Positions 41,969 to 51,286 of a stretch of 64,000 nucleotides of DNA are shown one piece after another. The stretch comes from Clostridium sp. KNHs214 (lineage in GTDB: Bacteria > Bacillota > Clostridia > Clostridiales > Clostridiaceae): assembly GCF_000744935.1 (NCBI RefSeq), contig NZ_JQMW01000013.1, forward strand, positions 496,001 to 560,000. Direction: 5' to 3'. The notes beneath the pieces are model-generated. The model did no database searches. It was not told where the DNA came from and saw nothing but the letters and a program-made list of their open reading frames with translations. The position numbers were made by a program, and so were the translations under genes. Each line of letters starts with the position of its first letter. Positions within the stretch are counted from its first letter, which is position 1.

Positions 41969-44113
41969 TTATTTATTGAATTTAATTATGGCTTTAAATA
42001 GGTCTCCGTCCACAACTATATTAAGACTTCCATTCTGTAGTTCTACAATACTCTTAGCTATAGCAAGGCCTAATCCTGAACCTTCTGTGCTTCTTGATTC
42101 ATCCCCTCTTTTGAACCTTTCAAATATTTCATCTGGATCAAAATTCATTTCGTAACAAGCTATATTCTTTATAGTAACTGTAACTTCTTGTTCCTCCTCC
42201 GCTAAATCAATATAAACTCTTGTATTTGATTGTGAATATTTAAGTGCATTACTTATTAGATTATGAAAAACTCTCCAGGTCTTTTTTCCATCTAAATTTA
42301 AAAATACATTTTTATTAGGAAGATTTACTTTAAAATCTAAGGATGAATTTGTAATTTTTTCATGATACTCACCAAGAGCCTGTTTCATGAGCGCCACTAT
42401 GTCTACCCTTTCTATATTGAGCTCTATTGCTCCACTAGTTACCTTGGATGCTTCAAATAAGTCTTCTATTAAGTCTTTTAACCTTTTAGATTTTCTATCT
42501 AAAACTGCCACATATCCTTCTATTTCATCTTTAGATAAGTCCTGTTGTTTTAACAAATCTATATAATTTATTATAGAAGTGAGGGGAGTTTTCAAATCAT
42601 GAGATACATTAGTTATAAGCTCTGACTTTAATCTTTCACTTTTTATACTGCCATCTAAAGATTTTTTATATCCCTCTTTAATGTTGTTTATATTACTAGC
42701 TAATTTAGAAAGAAAATCTGTTCCTTTTTTATCTATGGCGTAGTTTAAATGTCCTGATACCATTTCCTCTGTACCTTTTAATATTTTATTGAAATATCCA
42801 ACCCTTTTAAATATATTGTACATTATAAAAACTGTATAAAAGAACATATATATTGCTGCTGGTATTACAAATACCGCTGGTATTACCACTGCTGCTGATA
42901 AAATCATACCCAAAAATACGGTAGTAAAAATAATCATGAGCATTTTAAATCCTATATTTTTAAACATAAAACTATCTTTTATAGAATTTAAGATTTTATA
43001 TATAAAGCTTATTTCCCATTGATTTTTTAATTCATTCTTATCTTTCAAAATAATCATTAGTTCTCCTAAGGCAATAATCAAATAAAAAATATATAAAACT
43101 AATAAAAAAAGATCTAATATCATTGGCATATTATTGTCGTAAAATACATAGTTGTCATATCCATAATATAATATTAATGAAAAAATCAGAAATAATAATA
43201 TCTTAAAATCTAAAGATATTTTCTTATAGAGTCTCTTAATCCCTAAAAAGTTTTCTTTTAAAAAACTTATTTTCCTTAAATATCTCAATATAAAATAAAT
43301 CAATACTAAAGCTATACTACACATAACTGTTTCTTTTATAATTCTATTTCTAGTATCTTGACTTCTATTATATTGTGATATAATCTCTGAATTATTTGTA
43401 CCATCGTCTAAAACTATGAAATATCCACTTAAATTTTTCTGCTTAAAGTAGCTGTTCATTTCTTTCTGAGCATCATTATCAGGTTTAATCAATGGTAATT
43501 TTATGGAAAATAATGCCTCTTTTAAATAAAGCTGAAGTTCCTTTTCTCCTTGTAAATTAGTATATATCTCTCCATTTTTCTCATTATTTATATAGTATTT
43601 CATCTCTCTTTTTGAATCTAAAGAGCTCTTTAAGTTATTATAATGTTCATCCCTATTATCTACTACTATCTTTTTTAACTCTTGCAGTGTTTTAGAATTC
43701 TTATCCTTAATATCTTTTTCTAAATTTTTAAGCTTTTTATCTTTTTCTTCATTTAATTTTTTTACCTCTTCTTGGTTTCCAGAACCCTCTACATCAGTAA
43801 TAAAACCATTATATTTCTCTTCAATTTCACTCCTCCTTATCTGTATTTGAACATCTAACATACTGTTATCAACCTTTTCATCAAAGGATTTTTTATCATA
43901 ATCCCTAAATATCTCATGATATCCAATTATATCCGTATAGTAATTAATAAGAGTACCTGCAAACATTCCACTTTTAAAATAATAATTCTTTGCAAAATAT
44001 CTTCTATTTTTTACACAGTCAATAATGCATACAACTGAAAAAGCCAACATATACAAAGCCAATATAAAAGCTAAAATATTTACACATCTTCTATTTTTCA
44101 ATTTTATATCCAA
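41969..44113 (-). CDS. Membrane sensor histidine kinase
   Basis: 714 residues. Membrane helix at about 12-32, extracytoplasmic domain of about 230 residues with a coiled-coil stretch (KKLNEEKDKKLKNLEKDIKD), then about six more helices between 265 and 440. A HAMP-like linker precedes the kinase core: H box NVSHDLKTPLTSIINYIDLL, N box FHNLISNALKYSQ, F/G boxes FKRGDESRSTEGSGLGLAIA. It should sense an envelope or extracellular signal and phosphorylate the regulator encoded upstream. It starts at TTG (44111-44113) within the regulator's last codons (23-base overlap); a later TTG is possible. Confidence 0.88.
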   Translation of the reverse strand: MDIKLKNRRCVNILAFILALYMLAFSVVCIIDCVKNRRYFAKNYYFKSGMFAGTLINYYTDIIGYHEIFRDYDKKSFDEKVDNSMLDVQIQIRRSEIEEKYNGFITDVEGSGNQEEVKKLNEEKDKKLKNLEKDIKDKNSKTLQELKKIVVDNRDEHYNNLKSSLDSKREMKYYINNEKNGEIYTNLQGEKELQLYLKEALFSIKLPLIKPDNDAQKEMNSYFKQKNLSGYFIVLDDGTNNSEIISQYNRSQDTRNRIIKETVMCSIALVLIYFILRYLRKISFLKENFLGIKRLYKKISLDFKILLFLIFSLILYYGYDNYVFYDNNMPMILDLFLLVLYIFYLIIALGELMIILKDKNELKNQWEISFIYKILNSIKDSFMFKNIGFKMLMIIFTTVFLGMILSAAVVIPAVFVIPAAIYMFFYTVFIMYNIFKRVGYFNKILKGTEEMVSGHLNYAIDKKGTDFLSKLASNINNIKEGYKKSLDGSIKSERLKSELITNVSHDLKTPLTSIINYIDLLKQQDLSKDEIEGYVAVLDRKSKRLKDLIEDLFEASKVTSGAIELNIERVDIVALMKQALGEYHEKITNSSLDFKVNLPNKNVFLNLDGKKTWRVFHNLISNALKYSQSNTRVYIDLAEEEQEVTVTIKNIACYEMNFDPDEIFERFKRGDESRSTEGSGLGLAIAKSIVELQNGSLNIVVDGDLFKAIIKFNK

Positions 44114-44783
44114 TTCCCCACACCACCTTTAAATATCTCGGTTCTTTAGGATTAACTTCGATTTTTTCTCTTATTCTTCTTATGTGAACTGCTACGGTAT
44201 TTTCTCCATTATAGTACGGTTCACCCCAAGCTTTTTCATATATTTGTTCAATAGAAAATACTGTTCCCTTATTTTCCATCAAAAGTTCTAATATATTGTA
44301 TTCTGTAGGTGTAAGTCTTACCTCCTTGTCATCTACTATTACCATCTTAGTATTTTTATCTAAAATTAAGTCTCTAGCTACTAATCTATCACCTGTACTT
44401 TTATAATTTCCAAAATTCATATATCTTCTGAGTTGTGACTTAACCCTAGCTACTAGTTCTAGTGGGTTAAACGGCTTTGTGATATAATCATCTGCCCCCA
44501 TATTAAGTCCTAATATTTTATCTGTATCTTCTGATTTAGCAGAAAGCATTATTATAGGGATATTCTTCTTTTCTCTGATTTTAAAGGTTGCTTTGATTCC
44601 ATCCATTCTTGGCATCATAATATCCATTAATATTAAATGAATTTCTTCCTCCTCTAAAAGTATCAATGCATCTATCCCATCCTTAGCTTTAAAAACAGTT
44701 ATGCCTTCGTTTTTTAAATATATTTCTATTGCATCTCTTATTTCATCTTCATCATCCACTATTAAAACATTATATTTATTCAC
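44091..44783 (-). CDS. OmpR/PhoB-family response regulator
   Basis: 230 residues. The receiver domain has the acidic pair DDEDE at about 10-14, the phospho-acceptor Asp in LILMDIMMPRMDGI, the conserved Thr/Ser in IIMLSAKSED and Lys in YITKPFNPLELVARVK. The C-terminal winged helix (VRLTPTEYNILELLMENKGT, GENTVAVHIRRIREKIE, VWGIGYKIEK) places it in the OmpR/PhoB class. It starts at GTG (44781-44783) with GGATGGGG upstream. It forms a two-component system with the kinase that overlaps its 3' end. Targets are not evident from the window. Confidence 0.92.
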   Translation of the reverse strand: MNKYNVLIVDDEDEIRDAIEIYLKNEGITVFKAKDGIDALILLEEEEIHLILMDIMMPRMDGIKATFKIREKKNIPIIMLSAKSEDTDKILGLNMGADDYITKPFNPLELVARVKSQLRRYMNFGNYKSTGDRLVARDLILDKNTKMVIVDDKEVRLTPTEYNILELLMENKGTVFSIEQIYEKAWGEPYYNGENTVAVHIRRIREKIEVNPKEPRYLKVVWGIGYKIEK

Positions 44784-45292
44784 CCGTACCCCATCCTTTC
44801 ACATAAATTATACCATCCTTTTCACTTCCTTCCTTTACTATAACTCAATTATACAAATTTCGTTTTAAAAATAAGTATATAAAAGTCTTAAAAATTTATT
44901 AAGAAATTTTATATACTAGGTCGCTTTTGTATTTGTGTGCACTTTATTGTTATTTTATCGTTTTATTGTGTATTCATTATTAGTTTTGCTTGTATTTTAT
45001 CAGAGTTATTGGTATTATATGAAGTAAAGAGTCTGTTTCAATATTTACATTTTGCAATAATACTTACCATTATCTCACACTTAAATCAGACGCTCTAATC
45101 TTCATCAAAGATTTGCTTAAAACTTATCTATTCTAACGAAATTTACAAAAACTTATCTAAAGTGATTACAACTCCTATCTTTGTATTATAAAGATTGAAA
45201 TGTTAGAAGAGTTGTATATGAAATATAAAAAGAAAATATTAAGATATATGTCTACGGTATAAAAAATTTATTATATAGGGGGTATTTTTATA
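44784..45292. other. 509-base AT-rich divergent spacer
   Basis: It separates the minus-strand two-component operon from the plus-strand YitT gene and must carry both promoters. I see AT-rich sequence with no convincing conserved motif, repeat or RNA gene. Confidence 0.4.
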
Positions 45293-46174
45293 TTGAAAAA
45301 AAAAGTTAAAAGAGGTTTCTTAGATTACTTGACCGTTTACTTAGGCTGTGCTATACAAGCCTTCGCAGTTACCTGCATACTAAAACCTAATGGATTAGTA
45401 GTAGGTGGATTTACGGGAGTTTCCCTAGTCCTTGGAAAATTAGTAAATATTAAATATACATTTATATACTATACTCTTTGTATATCAGTATTAATATTAA
45501 CTTGGTTTTTACTTGGTAAAAAGGAAGTGCTTAAAATTTTGCTTCTATCTACTACTTATCCTTTAATATTGATTTTATTTGATAATATAAGTTTTAATTT
45601 TATTGAATCTAGTAGCAATGGTATTTTACTCTCTTGTATTTACTACGGTATTTTTTCAGGAATTGGTACAGGCCTCATATTAAAAAAGGGGTTTTCCCAA
45701 GGAAGCTCAGACACTGTAGCTAAAATACTTAACAAAAAGCTACTTCCTTTTATGAGCATAAGCCAAATCTTACTTATAATTGACATATTAATTCTTGCAC
45801 TATCAGCCTTTGTTTTTGGTAAGAACGCGGTACTTTATGCCATAGTTATGGAAATGATTTATACTAAGGTCATGGAATCAGTATTATTTGGTTTTGGTTC
45901 CTCTCTTGTTAAAATGGTAGTTATAAGTGAAAAAACTGATGATATTGCAGAGTTTATATTAAAAGAACTGGGAAGAAGTGTTAGCATAGGAACTATAACT
46001 GGAGCCTACTCAAATGTAAACAAACGAAAAGTTATTTTAATTTGCTCAACAAAAGAATCTATGCTAGTTAAAAACTTTGCAGCTAAAATAGATAAGAACG
46101 CATTTATAAATCTTGTTCCCGTAATATTTGCCTGGGGTAAAGGAGATGGATTTGACAACTTAGAAATTGAATAA
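45293..46174 (+). CDS. YitT family membrane protein (DUF161 plus DUF2179)
   Basis: 293 residues. The N-terminal 200 contain about five to six membrane helices with the family signature CAIQAFAVTCILKPNGLVVGGFTGVSLVLG and GLILKKGFSQGSSDTVAKIL. The C-terminal 80-residue cytoplasmic DUF2179 domain is SSLVKMVVISEKTDDIAEFILKELGR to AFINLVPVIFAWGKGDG. The function of the family is unsettled; transport or regulatory roles have been suggested. The start is TTG (45293-45295) with AGGGGG 10 bases upstream. Single gene, followed by an H3 palindromic repeat. Confidence 0.87.
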   Translation: MKKKVKRGFLDYLTVYLGCAIQAFAVTCILKPNGLVVGGFTGVSLVLGKLVNIKYTFIYYTLCISVLILTWFLLGKKEVLKILLLSTTYPLILILFDNISFNFIESSSNGILLSCIYYGIFSGIGTGLILKKGFSQGSSDTVAKILNKKLLPFMSISQILLIIDILILALSAFVFGKNAVLYAIVMEMIYTKVMESVLFGFGSSLVKMVVISEKTDDIAEFILKELGRSVSIGTITGAYSNVNKRKVILICSTKESMLVKNFAAKIDKNAFINLVPVIFAWGKGDGFDNLEIE

Positions 46175-46226
46175 GCTACACCACTTTACTGATATAAAAT
46201 AAATTTTGTGTCATATTTAATATAAA

Positions 46227-46400
46227 CGATTAACCCACAATAAGGTACAATGTGGTGGAATTATGAAATTTATCCTCCATGACTTGCATAAGAGCTCGGA
46301 ACAATAAATTTAATTTAAACAGTTCCTTTGCTTCTTATGCAAGCCATTCCAGAAAAATTTCATAATTCAGGTAATGTAATGCTTTTTGTGGGATAATCAT
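46227..46400. repeat. Palindromic repeat, family H3 copy B (full length)
   Basis: Nearly the same as 9089-9256, but with complete outer arms CGATTAACCCACAATAAGG and CTTTTTGTGGGATAATC. The inner hairpin GACTTGCATAAGAGCTCGG / TTTGCTTCTTATGCAAGCC is present. It fills most of the gap between convergent genes ending at 46174 and 46483; nothing else is seen there. Confidence 0.75.
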
Positions 46401-46482
46401 ATTATGTACTTATAGAAAAATAAATAATAAATATCAGCTATCAAATATAATTATAATTTTACATCTGCTAAAAGGGAATTAA

Positions 46483-47586
46483 TTATTTTTCATACCATTC
46501 ATTTATAACCTTGATGCTTTCTTCTGATGGATAATAATTTTTATGCTCACCATCCATACCTACTGCAAATACAGAAAACCCTAAAAACCAATTTTCTTTT
46601 TCAAAAACACCTCTGTAAGCCTTAAAGCATCTAGCCTGTTCCTTATTGTTCACTATGGAAGACGGCACTGGATTCCATGGTTCCACAGAAGCCTTATTTC
46701 TCTTTGGAAATCCCAGTTCGCCGAAAAAAATAGGCTTATTCCATTTTAAGTTAAAACTATGGATTTCATCCTTTATATTTTGCTCTCTGTTATATCTTTG
46801 AGAGCTAAGTAAAGCATTTTTTAAATTTTCAATAGTATTTTCATCTTTGTCCGTAAGTTCAAAATAAGCTGCTATACTTATAAAATCCACTTTAGAAAAT
46901 ACTTTGTTATTTAATTTCTTTAAATAATCTTCCTGAGTTTTTTTATCCCAACTAGCTGTGTACCACCAGCAAGTCCTATAGGTTATAAGTCCCTTATAAT
47001 ATTTTCTCACAAAATCTACCGCATCGCACCAATAACCTTCTGCATACTCCATTTGAACAAAATTAGAAGCTACATTCAAAGCATCCACATGATAAGGCAC
47101 CGCCACATCATCTATCAATACTTTTAGTACATTGTTTTTCCAATTCCAAAAGAATTTATCGATATTCCTTGGCTTCCACTGAGTTTCATAAAGTTCTCCA
47201 TTTTTTATCCAAGGATAGGGTTCTAATATTATATTTATCTTTCTCCATCTTAATTTTTTTATAAGCTTAATGGCTTTCTTTTCACTATTTTTATCTACAT
47301 GCATATTATCCGAAGTCAAAGACTCAATATTAATTGCCACTGGTATATTTACAGTGTTTAACCCCAATTTGTCTATATCGTCTAATACTTTATCTATATC
47401 ATAATCTGTAGAAAGATTAGCCGATTTAATTTTAACGTTAAATTCTCTATTTAAAGTTTTACCTAAAAGCTTATTTTTTAAATTATTTATACGTCCCTTC
47501 ATAGATGGGTTCAGTTGCATAACATATGCTATAAAAGCAACTACTACTATCCCTATAATTATTTTATTTCTTTTTTTAATCTTCAT
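46483..47586 (-). CDS. GH113-like glycosidase, membrane-anchored
   Basis: 367 residues from the ATG at 47584-47586; the in-frame extension to 47640 starts inside a palindromic repeat without an RBS. An N-terminal anchor helix (IIIGIVVVAFIAYVMQL) is followed by a TIM-barrel glycosidase: INIILEPYPWIKNGELYETQW, VDALNVASNFVQMEYAEGYW and KPIFFGELGFPKRNKASVEPWN. FGELGFP holds the probable nucleophile Glu and is typical of GH113 (beta-mannanase) and related families. As the last gene of an exopolysaccharide synthase operon, it probably trims or releases the nascent polymer, like the endoglucanase of cellulose operons. Confidence 0.75.
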   Translation of the reverse strand: MKIKKRNKIIIGIVVVAFIAYVMQLNPSMKGRINNLKNKLLGKTLNREFNVKIKSANLSTDYDIDKVLDDIDKLGLNTVNIPVAINIESLTSDNMHVDKNSEKKAIKLIKKLRWRKINIILEPYPWIKNGELYETQWKPRNIDKFFWNWKNNVLKVLIDDVAVPYHVDALNVASNFVQMEYAEGYWCDAVDFVRKYYKGLITYRTCWWYTASWDKKTQEDYLKKLNNKVFSKVDFISIAAYFELTDKDENTIENLKNALLSSQRYNREQNIKDEIHSFNLKWNKPIFFGELGFPKRNKASVEPWNPVPSSIVNNKEQARCFKAYRGVFEKENWFLGFSVFAVGMDGEHKNYYPSEESIKVINEWYEK

Positions 47587-47627
47587 ATTATATAACTTTA
47601 CTCCCCTATTTATAAAATTAAATTTAT

Positions 47628-47710
47628 GATTATCCCACAAAAAGAATTACATTGCTTGAATTATGAAATTTCATAATTCTACCACATTGTACCTTTTTGT
47701 GATTTAATCA
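47628..47710. repeat. Palindromic repeat, family H3, core-deleted copy
   Basis: Only the outer stem of H3 is present: TGATTATCCCACAAAAAG with CTTTTTGTGATTTAATCA, and TTGAATTATGAAATT joined directly to TCATAATTCTACCACATTG. The inner hairpin of about 90 bases in copies A and B is absent. It starts 2 bases after the stop of the BcsB-like gene and reaches the start region of the glycosidase. Confidence 0.75.
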
Positions 47711-47712
47711 AT

Positions 47713-49815
47713 TTATTGCTTTTTATATTTCTTTATATACATTATTGCTGCAGTTACTGTGAATAACATAACTACAACCAAAAATATTATTAGAGACTTT
47801 GTTCCAGCACTTATATTAGTAATTCTACTAAGACTAAACTTATTTATTGCATTATCTTCTTTTTCTCCGTAGGTTAGATTTTTTAAATTTCCCATTCTAT
47901 CTATTATCACTGAGTTCCCCTTTAAGCTCCTAATTAAATTTAAATCTTTAAGATATCTTTGCGCTAACCCCAAGTCTTTTTCATTTACAGAAGTTATTAG
48001 CATAACTTTACTATTACTATTAAAAGGAGATTGTATAAGTTGTATAGTAGCTATTTGGCTAGCATAACTTGGAAGTAAATTCACTTTTTCATTAGACTGA
48101 AAAGCTGTAAAATCTTTATTAAACTTTACATACATATTTTTGTTAAATTTTTCCACTACTTCATTATTTTTAGGAGTGCCTAATACTAATAAATTCCCCT
48201 TTGGAGGATTTTTCAATGCTTCACTTGCTGCTAAAACTTTAAAACTTCCACCATTCAAATCCACATCATGACCTATATGAGCTGCAATGCTTCCAGCCCA
48301 TGTTAATTGCTCAGAAGAAAATTTATCTGGTAAAATCATAGTGAAATCATTGAATTTTCCTTCCGCTACAAAAGGATTAGGATAATTCTCAAAAATAAAA
48401 TCTCTCCCTTCTTTATATGGCAAATGCACATAAGATTCTGAGCTTATGTACGCCCAAGGATTGTCCTCCTCCCTAAAGCTGCAGAACACATCCTTTAATT
48501 GCAAATCAAAAGCTACTTTAATATCGTAATAACTGGAATTTCTTACATCCTCAGGTATACTCACTTGAAAAGTATCATTATCAGCACTATTAGCACTCAA
48601 TTTTTTACTGGCTATAGGTGTATCATTTACATATACCGTAAGTAATGATCTATCAAAATCTAAATTTTTGGAATACCTAGTTTTTAATACTATATTAGCT
48701 GCTTTATTCACTAATCTATTTTTAGGGATAGTTACTGTAAAATTTGACTCCTGTCTAAAAGCCCCTGGTAAAAGCACATTATTATACCCTAACCTTGAAA
48801 AGCTTATATTCTCCACTTCAGTTTTTGATGGATCTTTCACGTTTAAATCTTTATCTACAATTATACTATTTCCATTTATTTGTTTCATTAAATCTTTACT
48901 GCTCAATAGTTCCCCCGCTTTTATAAGTTTACTTTCATCCTTAGAAACCACTATTAATATCTTCTTTTCTTTATTGTAAGGTGACTGAACTTCCTTAATC
49001 ACAGCACTATTTTTAATATTTTGTAGTTCCTCTGAACTTAAAAGATTTATTATTTCCTTAGGACATTTTTTTTCCTGACCTACAAACACAATATTAGTTG
49101 AAGATTTTTCTGCCGCGTCAGAAAACTTATAAACTTTTGTATTTATATTTTCATATTTTCTTTTAGATCCAAAATTGGCACAAATCATCATAGCTGTAGT
49201 TATTTCTGAGCTAGAACTGTTATCTGGAACTACCATTATACTATTTACTGGTAATTCATCACTTTCCTTCATATAAGGAAAAGGAAAATCCTTTAAAGCT
49301 ATAGAATCTTCTATATCTTTAAAATCTATATGTACATATGATTCTTTATGTATCACTATCCAATTTCCTGTATTAACATCATCAATACATGGTTTTTCCG
49401 AGATTCTCTTATAAGTCTTAATTTTTATTTCATTGAATCCCTCTTTTATTTTATCTTTTGAAATTGGTATTTTAACAGTTCTTTTATATTCTTTTTTATC
49501 TCCTAACCTTATGGAGCCAATAGGTGTATCATTTATTAAAACTGTTAATGTAGAATTTTTATTTTCTAGTAGTTCACTTTCTGTAAATACTAAATTAATA
49601 TACGAACCTTCAATAGTCCAATTGTTGCTAACATCAAAGAAAAAAGCCTTAGTGGCCAAAACACCACTGCCCGTCCAATCCTTTTCAAACCTATAGTTTT
49701 TTGATTTTTTATTTATAGAATTATTTAAATTATCTGCCTTGACCAAATTACTACTAGAAATCATCAAAGACAAAGTTAAAATAAATACTAATAAAATACA
49801 TAATATTTTTTTCAT
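47713..49815 (-). CDS. BcsB-like exopolysaccharide synthase accessory protein
   Basis: 700 residues. A signal peptide spans 1-27. Two repeats of a carbohydrate-binding jelly roll plus flavodoxin-like fold follow (YINLVFTESELLENKNSTLTVLINDTPIGS in the first, NIVLKTRYSKNLDFDRSLLTVYVNDTPIAS in the second). One C-terminal membrane helix (SLIIFLVVVMLFTVTAAIMYI) and a basic tail end the protein. This is the BcsB architecture: an extracytoplasmic chaperone-like subunit anchored beside the membrane synthase. It is encoded after the GT2 synthase, with 209 bases between, and before the glycosidase. The ATG follows AGGAAAGGAGTATCT. Confidence 0.85.
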   Translation of the reverse strand: MKKILCILLVFILTLSLMISSSNLVKADNLNNSINKKSKNYRFEKDWTGSGVLATKAFFFDVSNNWTIEGSYINLVFTESELLENKNSTLTVLINDTPIGSIRLGDKKEYKRTVKIPISKDKIKEGFNEIKIKTYKRISEKPCIDDVNTGNWIVIHKESYVHIDFKDIEDSIALKDFPFPYMKESDELPVNSIMVVPDNSSSSEITTAMMICANFGSKRKYENINTKVYKFSDAAEKSSTNIVFVGQEKKCPKEIINLLSSEELQNIKNSAVIKEVQSPYNKEKKILIVVSKDESKLIKAGELLSSKDLMKQINGNSIIVDKDLNVKDPSKTEVENISFSRLGYNNVLLPGAFRQESNFTVTIPKNRLVNKAANIVLKTRYSKNLDFDRSLLTVYVNDTPIASKKLSANSADNDTFQVSIPEDVRNSSYYDIKVAFDLQLKDVFCSFREEDNPWAYISSESYVHLPYKEGRDFIFENYPNPFVAEGKFNDFTMILPDKFSSEQLTWAGSIAAHIGHDVDLNGGSFKVLAASEALKNPPKGNLLVLGTPKNNEVVEKFNKNMYVKFNKDFTAFQSNEKVNLLPSYASQIATIQLIQSPFNSNSKVMLITSVNEKDLGLAQRYLKDLNLIRSLKGNSVIIDRMGNLKNLTYGEKEDNAINKFSLSRITNISAGTKSLIIFLVVVMLFTVTAAIMYIKKYKKQ

Positions 49816-50024
49816 AGATACTCCTTTCCTAAATATCTAGTGTACTTGCTTGCACATCGATTGATTTTACTTATTTTATACATAGACTACATAATTAATG
49901 TAATCCATTATTTATTGCTATTGTGTATAATTCCTTAATAACCTTGCTAATAAATTTATTATAATTTATTGTTCCTTCCATTGTTTTTTTTCCATGTACC
50001 TTGTGGAATTTTTATTAATTCCTG

Positions 50025-51281
50025 CTAAAATCTTTCGGTTTTATACCACTTTACTTCTCTTTTAAATATAAGATCTTTAAAATACTGAATTATACCTTTT
50101 ATAGCCACTACCATCCAAAGCTGACAATAAGTAAAATACATTAGCGGAACTAAAATCAAATTTTTTAAATTACTTTCGCCCTTTTCCATACTTAAAGTTA
50201 AAAATACTTCTAATATGAAAAGAATATATGCAAGAATCCACAGCACAAGAAAATTTCCTGTAACGTGTATTTCTATTTTTGTGAATAAGCTTAATAAGAA
50301 AATACTATCAGATATTATTACAGATGAAAGGAATAAAAAATACACTGTAAAAAAGTAGAACATATCAAATATAACGCTTTTTACATTGTTATTAAATATT
50401 CCTCTTATGTACTTAAGTAAAACATAAATATTGCCCTTAGCCCATCTAGTACGTTGTTTAAACCATACTTTTAAATTTTCTGGCTCCTGCTCCCAAGTTA
50501 CTGCCTTGGGCATAAATTTTATTTTGTACCCCATTTTATATATTCTAAAGCTTATCTCTGTATCTTCTGCTATTGCCTTTATATCCCAACCTGAAAGCTC
50601 CTCAATTATACTTCTTCTAACTATAAAATTAGTGCCCGGTATAGTGCAAAGATTTAAAAGCTGCCATCTCCCCGCTTGAGCCATCCACTGAAAACTTAAG
50701 GTTTCTATATTTATAAATTTCGTCAATAAATTTCTGCCTTTATTTCTAGTTCTAAATTTACCTATAACTGCTCCAAGACTTTCATCCTTATGTATAGTAT
50801 TCACTAAATATCTAAGTGCATTTCTCTCTGGAGTATTATCTGCATCATATACGGCTATATATTCTCCTTTAGATGTTGCAAATCCTATATTAAGTGCATT
50901 AGACTTACCTTTACCACCAATTTTGTCATTTATATTTATAACTGTAAAATTATATTCACCATAATCTTCTTTTATTTCTTGGATCAATTTTCTTGTATTA
51001 TCAGAGGAATTATCATTTATTACAATAAGCTCCATTTTATCCTTGGGGTAATTTAAAAGCAACAAAGATTTCACAGTTCTCCCTATAACCTTTTCTTCAT
51101 TATGCGCAGGCACCAGTATTGAAACTATTGGATAATCCTTTAAATCCCCTAGCTCTTTATTTATGTTTTTTCTGTAATATCTATATCCTGATAGAGATAG
51201 CACAATATTCATAAGAAGTAACATCCATATAGAAACTAAAGAATATATAAATAAATAATCTACAAAAGTTAAATCCTTCAT
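50025..51281 (-). CDS. Processive family 2 glycosyltransferase (BcsA/PgaC-like polysaccharide synthase)
   Basis: 418 residues from the ATG at 51279-51281, with AAGGTG upstream. Membrane helix 1 is near residue 15. The GT2 domain has VSILVPAHNEEKVIGRTVKSLL, the UDP-binding NDNSSDNT, the DxD site VYDADNTPE, the TED-like motif AIAEDTEIS and QRTRWAKGN (QxxRW), the marks of processive synthases. Four more helices close the protein. It has no PilZ domain. It should polymerise and extrude a beta-linked polysaccharide with the BcsB-like partner. The substrate (glucose, mannose or GlcNAc) is not visible. Confidence 0.88.
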   Translation of the reverse strand: MKDLTFVDYLFIYSLVSIWMLLLMNIVLSLSGYRYYRKNINKELGDLKDYPIVSILVPAHNEEKVIGRTVKSLLLLNYPKDKMELIVINDNSSDNTRKLIQEIKEDYGEYNFTVININDKIGGKGKSNALNIGFATSKGEYIAVYDADNTPERNALRYLVNTIHKDESLGAVIGKFRTRNKGRNLLTKFINIETLSFQWMAQAGRWQLLNLCTIPGTNFIVRRSIIEELSGWDIKAIAEDTEISFRIYKMGYKIKFMPKAVTWEQEPENLKVWFKQRTRWAKGNIYVLLKYIRGIFNNNVKSVIFDMFYFFTVYFLFLSSVIISDSIFLLSLFTKIEIHVTGNFLVLWILAYILFILEVFLTLSMEKGESNLKNLILVPLMYFTYCQLWMVVAIKGIIQYFKDLIFKREVKWYKTERF

Positions 51282-51286
51282 ATTTA